DNA of 64,000 nt, taken from contig NZ_JABAIM010000002.1 of NCBI RefSeq assembly GCF_012641365.1, positions 496,001 to 560,000 of the forward strand, read 5' to 3'. The position numbers and the translations under genes were made by a program. The DNA comes from Leeia aquatica (GTDB lineage: Bacteria > Pseudomonadota > Gammaproteobacteria > Burkholderiales > Leeiaceae). The notes beneath the pieces are model-generated. The model saw only the letters and a program-made list of their open reading frames with translations. It was not told the DNA's origin and ran no database searches. Of the stretch, positions 17,168 to 26,071 are shown one piece after another (positions within the stretch are counted from its first letter, which is position 1; the number at the start of each line of letters is the position of its first letter).

Positions 17168-18958
17168 CTAGGCTTGCTGCCGTGCAGGCAGCATGAGCCG
17201 CAGGTACTCCTGCCGCTCTGCCTCATCCAGACTCCCCAGGCCATCGGCCTGGATACGGGCATCCAGCTCCGCCTTGCGCTCAGCACGCCAGCGGCTTTCC
17301 ACCGCCAGCCAGATGCTGCGGCTAGCAGCCAGAAACTCCTGCTCACCCGCCTCACTGTACACATCCAGCGATGTGACCCAGTCACGCTGCAGCCAGCGGC
17401 TCCACTGCGCCTGCCATTGCGGGGGAGCCAGGCTTAACAGCGCGTTGCTGTCCAGCTCTTCCAGCTTAGGGGAGGCCGCCAGAAGGTCAAGCAAGGCCCG
17501 CCCGGCGGCTGGCCAGTCACAACGCTCAATGTGCACCGACTCTGGCAATGTCCGCCACAAGCCGGGGCGGCGCAGCAGATACATCAGCACTCGCTCTTCG
17601 TTGCTGGCGGGTGCGGTACGCGCGGGCTGTGGCGGCAATGCGTCCTGCTTTTGCCACGGTTTGCGTCCCTTCTGCCCACCCTGCTGCTGTGGTGACTCAC
17701 GGCGAAACATGCCGGTGAACGTCTTCAACTCATCCCACAATGCACTCTTTAAGGTGGGGGCGGCCATCTGATTCAACAAGGGCTTGGCCTCATGCCAGAA
17801 GCGTGCTTTCGCCTCAGCATCGCCACGCGCCAGCTCGGTCCGCGCCGCCAGTTCACGCTGCAGGAAACGGGAGAGCGGCTCAGCCTCGGCCTCCAGCTTC
17901 TGCTCAAAACCTGCCTTGCCAATCTGGCGCACCAGGCTATCCGGGTCTTCGCCCTCGGGCAAAAACAGGAACTCCAGCCGTACTGCATCATTCAACTGCG
18001 GCAGTGCATTCTCCAGCGCCCGCCAGGCTGCCTTGCGTCCCGCGTTGTCGCCGTCAAAACAGAACACCAGCCGCTCGCTGTGGCGAAACAATTTATGCAG
18101 GTGGTCCGCCGTGGTCGAGGTGCCCAAGGTGGCCACCGCGTACTCCACGCCATACTGCGCCAGCGCCACCACGTCCATATAGCCTTCCACCACCAGCACC
18201 TTGCCTGCTTGCTTGATGGCCTGCCGGGCTTGATACAGGCCGTACAGCTCATGGCCTTTCTGGAACAGCGGCGTCTCCGGCGAGTTCAGATACTTGGGTT
18301 CACCCTTGCCCATCACGCGGCCACCAAAGCCGATGATCTGACCCTTGGCATTGTGAATGGGGAACATCACGCGATCACGAAACCGGTCGTAGCGGCGACC
18401 CTGTTCGTTATCAATCACCAGCCCACTCTCCGCCAGTGCACTGCGGGTCGGGTAGTCGGCAAACACTTTGGCCAGGCCTTGCCAGTCATCCGGCGCATAG
18501 CCCAGGCCGAAGCGGGCGGCCACTTCCCCGGTCAGACCACGCCCCTTCAGGTAGGCAATGGCTTCCGGGCTCTGCTTGAGCTGTTGCCGAAAATGCTGGC
18601 TGGCCTGCTGCAGCACGTCAATCAAGGGCGACACTGTCGCCTTGAACTGCTGTGCCTGCTCCTCGCGCACATCCGGCACGGTCATGCCGTAGTCGGCTGC
18701 CAGTTGTTTCACCGCATCAATGAAGCCCAGTCCTTGATACTCCATGACGAAGCGCAGCGCATCACCATGCGCGCCACAGCCAAAGCAGTGATAGAACTGC
18801 TTGCTGGGGCTGACCGTAAAGGAGGGAGACTTTTCCTGATGGAAGGGGCAGCAGGCCGAGTAGTTGATGCCGGTCTTCTTCAACGGCACGTAGCGGTCAA
18901 CCACGCTGACAATGTCAGCCCGGGCCAGCAGGTCGTCAATGAAAGACTGCGGAATCAC
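17168..18958 (-). CDS. dnaG: DNA primase
   Basis: This 596-residue enzyme shows the zinc-binding domain (CCPFHQEKSPSFTV, then FHCFGCGAHGDA-like YHCFGCGAHGDALRF). The RNA-polymerase core follows with the TOPRIM motif VVEGYMDVVALAQYGV and the acidic FCFDGDNAGRKAAWR patch. A C-terminal helicase-binding region ends near 596. It makes RNA primers for lagging-strand synthesis with DnaB. The start codon is GTG at 18958, with GGAGGA well placed before it. A terminator-like hairpin lies just upstream, so dnaG is either attenuated from the rpsU promoter or has its own promoter. Confidence 0.97.
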   Translation of the reverse strand: MIPQSFIDDLLARADIVSVVDRYVPLKKTGINYSACCPFHQEKSPSFTVSPSKQFYHCFGCGAHGDALRFVMEYQGLGFIDAVKQLAADYGMTVPDVREEQAQQFKATVSPLIDVLQQASQHFRQQLKQSPEAIAYLKGRGLTGEVAARFGLGYAPDDWQGLAKVFADYPTRSALAESGLVIDNEQGRRYDRFRDRVMFPIHNAKGQIIGFGGRVMGKGEPKYLNSPETPLFQKGHELYGLYQARQAIKQAGKVLVVEGYMDVVALAQYGVEYAVATLGTSTTADHLHKLFRHSERLVFCFDGDNAGRKAAWRALENALPQLNDAVRLEFLFLPEGEDPDSLVRQIGKAGFEQKLEAEAEPLSRFLQRELAARTELARGDAEAKARFWHEAKPLLNQMAAPTLKSALWDELKTFTGMFRRESPQQQGGQKGRKPWQKQDALPPQPARTAPASNEERVLMYLLRRPGLWRTLPESVHIERCDWPAAGRALLDLLAASPKLEELDSNALLSLAPPQWQAQWSRWLQRDWVTSLDVYSEAGEQEFLAASRSIWLAVESRWRAERKAELDARIQADGLGSLDEAERQEYLRLMLPARQQA

Positions 18959-19004
18959 TCGCTTCCTCCATGCCGTGGTTACCTGAACCGGTCAGGCGGC
19001 CGTT

Positions 19005-19048
19005 GAAAAAGCAAACAGCCCGCGTCCCTTTACAGGGGTGCGGGCTGG
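19005..19048 (-). terminator. Internal terminator/attenuator between yqeY and dnaG
   Basis: Minus strand: CAGCCCGC ... GCGGGCTG with an inner ACCCCTGT/AAAGGGA hairpin, then TTTGCTTTTT. It lies 18 bases after the yqeY stop and about 50 before dnaG. This matches the position of the known E. coli terminator between rpsU and dnaG. Confidence 0.75.
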
Positions 19049-19066
19049 TACAGCAGCTGCTGCGTA

Positions 19067-19516
19067 TCAGCGTGGTGCGAGTGCCGCCTTCAAGCTTGCA
19101 GAAACCTGCGCCATGTCGGCACGACCGGCCAAGCGGGACTTCAGCAGTGGCATCACCTTGCCCATGTCCTGCGGGCCAGTGGCGCTAGCCTCTGCAATGG
19201 CAGCCAACACCGCCTCTTGCAGTTCCTCGGCACTCAGGGCCTGTGGCATATAGGCAGTGAGGATCTCTACCTCTGCGCGCTCGGCATCTGCCAGATCGGT
19301 GCGCCCAGCGGCGTCAAACTGGCTGATGCTGTCACGGCGCTGCTTCAGCATGCGGCTGATGACAGTGACGACATCGTCGTCGCCCAGCTCAACCCGCTGG
19401 TCCACTTCTTTCTGCTTGATTTCGGATGACAGCAAGCGCAAGGTATCCAGACGGACTTTATCCTTGTTGCGCATGGCCTGCTTGATGTCATCCAGCACGC
19501 GTACCTTGAGGGACAC
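19067..19516 (-). CDS. yqeY: GatB/YqeY domain-containing protein
   Basis: This 149-residue helical protein starts at GTG with AGGAG seven bases upstream (SLKVRVLDDIKQAMRNKDK). It carries the YqeY features LDTLRLLSSEIKQKEVD and SRMLKQRRDSISQF, then EVEILTAYMPQALS and GPQDMGKVMPLLKSRLAGRAD. The domain resembles the tRNA-binding tail of GatB, but the exact role is unknown. A longer upstream frame (to 19654) overlaps rpsU and is spurious. Position between rpsU and dnaG is the common arrangement in betaproteobacteria. Confidence 0.92.
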   Translation of the reverse strand: MSLKVRVLDDIKQAMRNKDKVRLDTLRLLSSEIKQKEVDQRVELGDDDVVTVISRMLKQRRDSISQFDAAGRTDLADAERAEVEILTAYMPQALSAEELQEAVLAAIAEASATGPQDMGKVMPLLKSRLAGRADMAQVSASLKAALAPR

Positions 19517-19538
19517 GAGACAGCTCCTGCGGAAAAGC

Positions 19539-19751
19539 TCAGTACATCTTCGGCGGCAGGGTCTGGCTGCGCAGGCGCTTGTAATGGCGCTTGACGGCAG
19601 CAGCCAGCTTGCGCTTACGCTCAGCAGTCGGCTTTTCGTAGAACTCACGTGCACGCAGCTCGGTCAGCAGACCGGTCTTTTCAACGGTGCGCTTGAAACG
19701 ACGCATGGCTACTTCAAACGGCTCGTTTTCTTTGACGCGTACGTTAGGCAT
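19539..19751 (-). CDS. rpsU: 30S ribosomal protein S21
   Basis: The 70-residue very basic protein matches S21: [44 protein letters not shown] centre and a KRHYKRL tail. It helps pair the 16S 3' end with mRNA. It leads the macromolecular synthesis operon behind an extended -10 promoter, giving higher expression than dnaG and rpoD beyond the internal terminator. Confidence 0.97.
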   Translation of the reverse strand: MPNVRVKENEPFEVAMRRFKRTVEKTGLLTELRAREFYEKPTAERKRKLAAAVKRHYKRLRSQTLPPKMY

Positions 19752-19799
19752 GGATAATCAACCTCGGATTCAAAAACAGGTTAGGGGTTAAGACGCGGG

Positions 19800-19828
19800 A
19801 GTATAGCAGACACACCAGTGAAACGAAA
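19800..19828 (-). promoter_or_regulatory. Promoter of rpsU (extended -10)
   Basis: Minus strand: TATACT preceded by TGC (extended -10), with a weak -35 (TTTCGT) 17 bases upstream. It sits about 50 bases before the rpsU start codon. Confidence 0.55.
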
Positions 19829-19841
19829 GCCTCTTATGCAG

Positions 19842-19876
19842 AAAAGTCAAGCCCGCCCCATATGAGGCGAGCTTGA
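19842..19876 (-). terminator. Terminator of the flgK-flgL unit
   Basis: Minus strand: TCAAGC-CGCC / GGCG-GGCTTGA stem followed by CTTTT, about 11 bases past the flgL stop codon. Confidence 0.75.
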
Positions 19877-19886
19877 TCCGCAGGCT

Positions 19887-20792
19887 TTACAGGTAGTTGA
19901 ACAGGGACAGGCCCTGGGTCTTCTGGTAGGTGGTACGCGCCACTTCCAGCAACTGGTTCGACTGCAGATAATCGCTGATGGTTTTGGCGTAGTCAATATC
20001 CACCAGCTTGCTATGCTCGGTCTGATACTGCAATGCGAGGTCCTGCCCGGTGGACACCGTGGCATCAATCTCGTTCTCGCGGGTCCCCACCCCGCCAAAC
20101 ACAATCCCCAGATTGTCCTGAGTGGTCTTGAGGTTGTTCAGCGCGGTATCCAGATTAGTCTGGTAGCCCGGGGAGTTGACGCCGTTATACAGCGCATCAT
20201 GCAAGGTCTTGATGGTGGCGAACAGGTTGCCAAAGACCGTGTTGCCCGCCTCGCTGACCTGCACTTCACGGGTTTCGCTGATCTGGATGCGCCGCACGCC
20301 ATCATCACCGGCATAGGCCACGGTCCCTACCGGGGTGGTTGAGGCGGTTTCGTTGAACGGTTGCACGTTTCCTTGATAACCGGAAAACATGTAGAGGCCA
20401 TCCGCATCGCGGGTATTGGCGATATTGAGCATCTCCCGAAAGCGGGCTTCCACTTCCGCCGCCAGTGCCTTGCGGTTGGCATCGGACAAGCCACCATTGC
20501 CCGCCTTGACTGCCAGCTCGCGCAGGTTCTGGATGCCGTGCATCACGCCATTGAGCTGAGTCTCCATCAAGGCCAGAATGCTGTTGGCGCGCCCGCCGTT
20601 TTCGTTGAACTGCTGGGTACGCCCCAGCGCCTGCGAGACATCCAGCGAACGTGCCGCCGCTACCGGGTCGTCCGAGGGTACCAGCACCCGTCGCCCCGTT
20701 CCCAGCTGTTGCTGTGCCTGCATCAGATCCAGCTGGCGTTGCTGAATATTGCTGACACTCAGCTCCCGCATGGTCAAACTGCTCATACGCAT
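19887..20792 (-). CDS. flgL: Flagellar hook-filament junction protein FlgL (HAP3)
   Basis: The 301-residue protein has flagellin-like coiled-coil ends. The N-terminus is MRMSSLTMRELSVSNIQQRQ with LGTGRRVLVPSDDP (typical Q-x-G-x-R-V-x-x-PSDDP). The C-terminus reads SKLVDIDYAKTISDYLQSNQLLEVARTTYQKTQGLSLFNYL. A central variable domain includes DADGLYMFSGYQ. FlgL joins hook to filament on top of FlgK. AGGAG precedes the ATG by eight bases. It is the last gene of the cluster and lies 29 bases after flgK. Confidence 0.95.
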   Translation of the reverse strand: MRMSSLTMRELSVSNIQQRQLDLMQAQQQLGTGRRVLVPSDDPVAAARSLDVSQALGRTQQFNENGGRANSILALMETQLNGVMHGIQNLRELAVKAGNGGLSDANRKALAAEVEARFREMLNIANTRDADGLYMFSGYQGNVQPFNETASTTPVGTVAYAGDDGVRRIQISETREVQVSEAGNTVFGNLFATIKTLHDALYNGVNSPGYQTNLDTALNNLKTTQDNLGIVFGGVGTRENEIDATVSTGQDLALQYQTEHSKLVDIDYAKTISDYLQSNQLLEVARTTYQKTQGLSLFNYL

Positions 20793-20821
20793 GATCTGTT
20801 CTCCTGCTTGCTACTGACCGC

Positions 20822-22708
20822 TTAACGCATCACGCTGAAGATTTCTTCCAGCGTCTGCTTGGCAGTCAAAATCAATTTGCTTGCGGCCTGGTAGGCTTGC
20901 TGATATTGAATCAAGCGGGCCGCTTCTTCATCCAGGTTCACCCCCGAGAAGGATTGCTGAACCTGCGTTACATTCTTCAGCAGCGTATCCTGCGCCTCCC
21001 CGGTCACCTTCAGCTCGCGCGACTTGTTGCCCATCAGGCTGACCAGCTGACCGTATGCCCCTTGCAAGGTCGTGGTGCCGCCATTGAGCAGATTGGTGGT
21101 GGCAATCTTGCCCAGCAGCACAGCATTGCGGCCATCCGACACCCCGCCAGTGTTGCGATCCAGATTGAAGGTGTCGCCATTTGCGGGTGTCCCGGTCACC
21201 GACATGGTGATGACATTGCCGGCTGCCGTCGTCACCGTCAGGGTATTGCCGCTGAGCGCAACCGTGTCGGTACCAACGGATGAGGTATACGCCCCGGCAT
21301 TGAAGGTGAGCGTGCGCATGGTGCCGCTGGCCGGAATGCCCGCGGTACTGCTGTTACTTTGTACTTCGAGTTTGGCGGTACCCGTATTGGCCAGATTGGC
21401 GACCGTACGCAAGGGTAAGGCAGCCGCGACCTTGACCGGATCAGTCACCAGTGATTTGAGTGTACTGGAGCCTGCCACCGTAGGCTGTAGGTAAAAGACA
21501 TCCCCTGTGTTGGCCGGGACACTAAAGCTCAGGTTCACCCCGTCAACGGTCGCGGGAGAACCTGTAAACACGGTGTTGTCCGACAAGCGTGTGACCGAGT
21601 AGGCCCCCACGCCGGTGAAGGTAACCCGGTAGTCACTGGCCACCAGCTGACTGTAGTTGCTGACGGTAGCAGACATCACCGATGCTGAACTGTTGTTGGT
21701 GCTGGCAAAAGCCACCGGGGATGCCACTGTAAAGTAGGCGCCACCAAAGTTGCCTTGCAGATCCTGCCCCAGCTGATGCTGCTGGTTGATGGCATTGGCC
21801 ATCACCATGGCCTCGCGCCCCAGTTCACTGCGCGCAATCGACAGGCTTTCATCACGATAGGCAAACAGCGCGCCAATACGCCCGCCACTCAGGCTGGCTG
21901 GCGGAATCAGAACGTCCACAAAGCCATTGGTCGCAAAGATATCCAGCTTCTGCGGGTTTTCTGCCGAGCGCTGGGTTTTGAGCGCACTGGCATTCGGCCC
22001 AACCACCAGACTCTGCCCGGTGCCGACAAAGACGTTGTAATTACCTTCTGAATCGACTGACACCTGGGTACGGGCGATCTTGTTGAGGTCCGCAATCAGT
22101 TTTTCACGCTGGTCACGCAGGTCATTGGCTTGCAGCTTGCCCGCATTGCTCTCGGCGCTGATCACACGCTTGTTAAGTTCGGCAATCTGCTTGGCCAAGG
22201 CATTGACCTCGCTGATGGAATCCTCAATCTGCCGATTGGCGCCGATGTACAAATCTTCCAGCCGCTTGTCCATGGTCTGGAAACGGGCCACCATGCTCTG
22301 AGTGGCGGACAGCAACAACTGACGTGCCGGCACGCTGGCCGGATTGGCCGCCACTTCCTGCATGGTGCGGAAAAATTCTTGCTGCGCCGGGGCAAGGCCC
22401 GACTTGGCGTCCCCCAGCAGGTTATCCACCTGCTCCATTCCATTGCGATAGGTGGTCAGGTAGCTGGCAACGCCTTCGACCTCCATCACCTGACCATCCA
22501 GAAACTGGCTGTAGGAACGGCGGATATTCTCGACATAGGTCCCATTGCCGACAAAGCCCGCCCCGGTCAGGGTCGGGGTCTGCACCGACTGGAAGATCTC
22601 CTGCCGGTGGTAGCCCGCGCTGGAGGCATTGGCGATGTTATGGCCGGTCGTGCTCAACCCGAGCTGGGCTGCGTTCAATGCCGACAAACCGATTCCGAAT
22701 AGTTGCAT
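20822..22708 (-). CDS. flgK: Flagellar hook-associated protein FlgK (HAP1)
   Basis: The 628-residue protein starts with the conserved flg basal-rod motif (GIGLSALNAAQLGLSTTGHNIAN) and ends with the matching C-terminal helix (NLDEEAARLIQYQQAYQAASKLI). The centre is long, Ser/Thr/Ala-rich and variable, as usual for FlgK. It is exported by the flagellar type III system and forms the first hook-filament junction ring. A sigma-28-type promoter lies directly upstream, so flgK-flgL can be expressed late, after hook completion. GGGAG stands seven bases before the ATG. Confidence 0.96.
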   Translation of the reverse strand: MQLFGIGLSALNAAQLGLSTTGHNIANASSAGYHRQEIFQSVQTPTLTGAGFVGNGTYVENIRRSYSQFLDGQVMEVEGVASYLTTYRNGMEQVDNLLGDAKSGLAPAQQEFFRTMQEVAANPASVPARQLLLSATQSMVARFQTMDKRLEDLYIGANRQIEDSISEVNALAKQIAELNKRVISAESNAGKLQANDLRDQREKLIADLNKIARTQVSVDSEGNYNVFVGTGQSLVVGPNASALKTQRSAENPQKLDIFATNGFVDVLIPPASLSGGRIGALFAYRDESLSIARSELGREAMVMANAINQQHQLGQDLQGNFGGAYFTVASPVAFASTNNSSASVMSATVSNYSQLVASDYRVTFTGVGAYSVTRLSDNTVFTGSPATVDGVNLSFSVPANTGDVFYLQPTVAGSSTLKSLVTDPVKVAAALPLRTVANLANTGTAKLEVQSNSSTAGIPASGTMRTLTFNAGAYTSSVGTDTVALSGNTLTVTTAAGNVITMSVTGTPANGDTFNLDRNTGGVSDGRNAVLLGKIATTNLLNGGTTTLQGAYGQLVSLMGNKSRELKVTGEAQDTLLKNVTQVQQSFSGVNLDEEAARLIQYQQAYQAASKLILTAKQTLEEIFSVMR

Positions 22709-22729
22709 GATGGTACTCCCACTGACTTT

Positions 22730-22756
22730 ATATCGTCAGTCAAACACAAATCTTGA
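22730..22756 (-). promoter_or_regulatory. Sigma-28 (FliA) type promoter for flgK-flgL
   Basis: Minus strand: TCAAGATT, an 11-base spacer, then GACGATAT. Against the enterobacterial consensus TAAAGTTT-N11-GCCGATAA this matches six of eight bases in each box with exact spacing. It lies 21 bases upstream of the flgK start. Confidence 0.7.
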
Positions 22757-22761
22757 GCCGG

Positions 22762-23736
22762 TCAGCCGGCCAACTGGATCGCCCTCAGCCCAGGATGTGA
22801 AGCCACCCGTGCCAGCTTGCCCGCATAGTGCGGATCGGTTGCATAACCACCGCGCTGCAAAGCCTGCGCAAAACCGACTGCATCATTGCCCCGGTTCAAC
22901 ACCCCTTGATAACGCTCACTGCTGGCCAGCATTCTGGCGTAATCCTTGAAAGCATCCGCATAAGAGTCATAGGCCCGGAAGCGCTCTACTCGCTTGACAG
23001 CCTGTCCACCCACATATTCAGTGGTGGTGGTTTCCGCCACCTTGCCCTGCCACTCTGGCCCCGCCTTGATACCAAACAGGTTAAAACTGTTACGACCTGC
23101 CGCATCCTTGATCTCGCGGCGGCCCCAGCCACTCTCCAGTGCTGCATGAGCAGCGACCAGCATGGGAGACACGCCCAGTTGACTGGCTGCCGATGTCAGG
23201 CCGTCACCCACCTGTTGCAGGAATCGGGCCACCCTGTCCTCTGCCTGAGCCGGACTGGCTGCGCGAATGGATGCCACAGTGCTCGTCTGCGTAGCGGGAG
23301 CAGCTTTGCTGCCCTGCTCCGCCGCATACTGGGCAGTGGGCAAACGACCGTGCCCGGCATACTGCGGCGCAAAGCGTTGCACTGCCCGCTCGGCAGGCAT
23401 TGCCGCCGACAGCGTATCCGTCGGCAACATCTGCCGCAGCAACGCGTCCGCCAGGCCAAAACCCTTGCCCTTGGACATCTCCAGCGCCATCTGCTCATCC
23501 TGCATGCCTTGAAACAGCCTGCTGTCGCTACTGCTCCACAAATCGCTCTCCTGCACCGAGGCACGCATGCTTTTCAGCATCTGCTGCAGCATCAGCGCCT
23601 CAAACTGCTGGGCAGCGCCGCGCAAGGCCTCTTGTGAGCCTTGCCGTGCGTCACGGCGCAGGCCCGACAAGGCTTGCACATCGCTGGCCAGTGCCTGCGT
23701 CGGGTTGCGATGCGTGGATGAGAGGGTCAGTGTCAT
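22762..23736 (-). CDS. flgJ: Flagellar rod-cap / peptidoglycan hydrolase FlgJ
   Basis: The 324-residue protein has two domains. The N-terminal rod-binding part (about 30-110) shows AAQQFEALMLQQMLKSMRAS and FQGMQDEQMALEMSKGKG. A linker rich in Ala and Thr follows. The C-terminal glucosaminidase (about 170-320) shows HAALESGWGRREI, SFNLFGIKAGPEW and ERFRAYDSYADAFKDYARML. It caps the growing rod and opens the peptidoglycan layer. The start at 23736 gives MTLTLSSTHRNP; an upstream in-frame ATG adds eight residues. It lies directly downstream of the DUF475 gene rather than flgI, which is unusual. Confidence 0.93.
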   Translation of the reverse strand: MTLTLSSTHRNPTQALASDVQALSGLRRDARQGSQEALRGAAQQFEALMLQQMLKSMRASVQESDLWSSSDSRLFQGMQDEQMALEMSKGKGFGLADALLRQMLPTDTLSAAMPAERAVQRFAPQYAGHGRLPTAQYAAEQGSKAAPATQTSTVASIRAASPAQAEDRVARFLQQVGDGLTSAASQLGVSPMLVAAHAALESGWGRREIKDAAGRNSFNLFGIKAGPEWQGKVAETTTTEYVGGQAVKRVERFRAYDSYADAFKDYARMLASSERYQGVLNRGNDAVGFAQALQRGGYATDPHYAGKLARVASHPGLRAIQLAG

Positions 23737-23815
23737 GATGCAGTCTGCCAAAGTAAGCACACCACATCATGCAGGAAGCGTGCCTGCCGGGTGCAGGCCA
23801 CTCAGTGATGGCAGG

Positions 23816-24859
23816 TCAAGCCTGGGTCGGATGGCGCCGGTTATGCCGCAAGGAGGCCAGCAAGGAGAGGACGATGAAGCCAGCGCCAATCAGGCCAGTG
23901 ACCACTTCCGAGATATGCTGGACTGTCCCCAGATACATGATGACGGCCAGCGCACCAATGGCATAGAACGCCCCGTGCTCCAGATAGCGGAACTGGTCCA
24001 GCGTTCCTTTCTCGACAAACAGGATGGTTAGTGAGCGGACGAACATCGCCCCCACGCCCAGACCAATGGCGATGATGAAGATGTTGTTGGACAGGGCAAA
24101 TGCGCCAATCACGCCATCAAAGCTGAAGCTGGCATCCAGCACTTCCAGATACAGGAAGGATGACAAGCCGGTACGGGCCAGCGCCACCGTATCCGCCACA
24201 CCGTCATTCTCGCCCTCCAGCAGGGCACTGAAACCGTCCACCACAATGTAAGTGATCAAGCCAGCGAGGCTGGACAGCACAAAGGGCAAGCGCTCAGCCT
24301 GCGGCAGCCAGCTATTCATCAGATAGATGGCCAGCAGGCACAGGGCGATCTCAAACGCCTGCATGCGCCCGACCTTGGACAAGGGTGCTTCCAGCAGGCG
24401 TATCCAGTGAATGTCTTTCTCTTTGTCCAGAAAGAACTTGAGAAACACCATCAGCAGGAAAGTGCCACCGAAGCCTGCGACCACCACATGGGCGGACGTT
24501 AAGGTAGCGGCATACACAGCGGGTTGCTGCACCGCCATCTGCAAAGCGCCCCACGGGCTGATGCCTGCCACCACCGCGACAATCAACACCGGGAAGATCA
24601 CCCGCATGCCGAACACGGCAATCAGCATGCCCCAAGTCATGAAACGCCGGCGCCAGACCGCATCCATGTCTTTCAGCACCGTGGCATTGACCACGGCATT
24701 GTCAAACGACAGCGATATCTCCAGCACGGAGAGAATCAGCACCACAAACATGGCGCGCGCGCCACCCAGCCCGAAGGACTCCCCCAGCCACCAGGCTGCC
24801 GCCAGCCCCAGCAACAAAAGGGACAAGGAACCTTTGAAGTAACGCAACAGGGTCTGCAC
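23816..24859 (-). CDS. DUF475 / TerC-like integral membrane protein
   Basis: This 347-residue protein has eight to ten membrane helices and the DUF475 signatures: VLEISLSFDNAVVNATVL near the start, YLEVLDASFSFDGVIGAFAL in the second half and LVEKGTLDQFRYLEHGAFYAIG. Acidic residues in membrane helices (SLSFDNA, SFSFDGV) match the TerC-type superfamily, linked to metal ion movement or tellurite resistance; the substrate is unknown. The start is GTG with AAAGG nine bases upstream. It lies between flgI and flgJ on the same strand, but a terminator precedes it. It does not belong to the usual flagellar gene set. Confidence 0.88.
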   Translation of the reverse strand: MQTLLRYFKGSLSLLLLGLAAAWWLGESFGLGGARAMFVVLILSVLEISLSFDNAVVNATVLKDMDAVWRRRFMTWGMLIAVFGMRVIFPVLIVAVVAGISPWGALQMAVQQPAVYAATLTSAHVVVAGFGGTFLLMVFLKFFLDKEKDIHWIRLLEAPLSKVGRMQAFEIALCLLAIYLMNSWLPQAERLPFVLSSLAGLITYIVVDGFSALLEGENDGVADTVALARTGLSSFLYLEVLDASFSFDGVIGAFALSNNIFIIAIGLGVGAMFVRSLTILFVEKGTLDQFRYLEHGAFYAIGALAVIMYLGTVQHISEVVTGLIGAGFIVLSLLASLRHNRRHPTQA

Positions 24860-24883
24860 GCCGTTTGGCCTTTCTGATCATGC

Positions 24884-24908
24884 AAAACGGCGCATTTTGC
24901 GCCGTTTT
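24884..24908 (-). terminator. Terminator between flgI and the DUF475 gene
   Basis: A perfect AAAACGGCGCA / TGCGCCGTTTT palindrome lies about 60 bases after the flgI stop and just before the DUF475 gene. It likely ends the flgB-flgI transcript. Confidence 0.8.
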
Positions 24909-24968
24909 GAGTTAAATATCTTGAATTGCGGCGATGCTACCGCGCACCTAACCGGACAGCAAGCGTCA

Positions 24969-26057
24969 TCAGATGATTTCCAGCTCCGCCCGCAACGCAC
25001 CTGCGGCTTTCATCGCTTGCAGGATGGAGAGCAAATCCTGCGGCGTGGCCCCCACCGCATTCAAGGCCTTCACCACGTCAGACAGGCGCGTAGAGCGCGG
25101 CAGGTTGACCAGCTGACCTTTGTCGGCATTGATCGACACCGTCGAATTGGCGTTCGGCGTGGTCTGGCCGTTGGACAGCGCTCCCGGCTGGCTGACGCTG
25201 TTATCGGTACCGATCACCACACTGAGATTGCCATGCGCTACGGCACAGTTCTCTACAGTCACCATCTGGTTCATCACGATCGAGCCGGTGCGCGCATTCA
25301 CAATCACTCGCGGCGCCGCTGCCGCCGGTGCCACCGAGAGGTTTTCGATCTGCGAGAGAAAAGCCACCCGGCGGCTGGAATCACTCGGTGCGCGCACCTG
25401 GATTTGCCGACCATCCACCGCCCGCGCAGTACCCGCACCGATATTGCGGTTAATGGCATCCACCACCCGATCTGCTGTGGTGAAATCGGTACTGGTCAAT
25501 TCGAGATTGATGTACTCACCTTGCCCCAGTGGGGTCGGCACCTGCCGCTCCACCGTCGCACCGGACGGGATCCGTCCGGCATTCAGCTGGTTGACCTGGG
25601 CGCTGCTGCCATTGGCCGAAGCCCCCGCACCACCCAGCAGGATATTGCCCTGTGCCATGGCATAGACCTGCCCGTCCGCCCCTTTGAGCGGGCTCAGCAG
25701 CAGGGTACCGCCACGCAGACTTTTGGAGCTACCCATCGCCGAAACGGTGACATCAATCAATTGGCCTGGCTTGGCAAAGGCAGGCAGGGTAGCGGTCAAA
25801 CTCACCGGTGCGGCATTTTTTGCCGACAGATTGGTGCCGGGCGGCAATTGCACACCCAACTGACTCAGCATGGCGACCAGACTTTGTGAGGTCAGCGTCG
25901 AACTGTCGCCGGAGCCATCCAGCCCCACCACCACACCGTAACCCACCAGCTGGTTAGGCCGCACGCCGGCCACCGTCGCCAGATCCTTGATACGGTCTGC
26001 CTGGGCTGCGCTCATCAGCAGCACGCCCAGCAATAGCCACCAGCGTTTCATGCTCAT
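24969..26057 (-). CDS. flgI: Flagellar P-ring protein FlgI
   Basis: The 362-residue protein has a cleavable signal peptide (MKRWWLLLGVLLMSAAQADR) and the conserved opening RIKDLATVAGVRPNQLVGYGVVVGL. Further FlgI features are GTLLLSPLKGADGQVYAMAQG and IVMNQMVTVENCAVAHGNL. It assembles in the periplasm around the rod as a bushing in the peptidoglycan layer, with the help of FlgA (not in this window). AAGGAG lies nine bases before the ATG at 26057. It follows flgH by 14 bases and is the last gene before a terminator. Confidence 0.97.
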   Translation of the reverse strand: MSMKRWWLLLGVLLMSAAQADRIKDLATVAGVRPNQLVGYGVVVGLDGSGDSSTLTSQSLVAMLSQLGVQLPPGTNLSAKNAAPVSLTATLPAFAKPGQLIDVTVSAMGSSKSLRGGTLLLSPLKGADGQVYAMAQGNILLGGAGASANGSSAQVNQLNAGRIPSGATVERQVPTPLGQGEYINLELTSTDFTTADRVVDAINRNIGAGTARAVDGRQIQVRAPSDSSRRVAFLSQIENLSVAPAAAAPRVIVNARTGSIVMNQMVTVENCAVAHGNLSVVIGTDNSVSQPGALSNGQTTPNANSTVSINADKGQLVNLPRSTRLSDVVKALNAVGATPQDLLSILQAMKAAGALRAELEII

Positions 26058-26071
26058 GTGCTGCTACTCCT

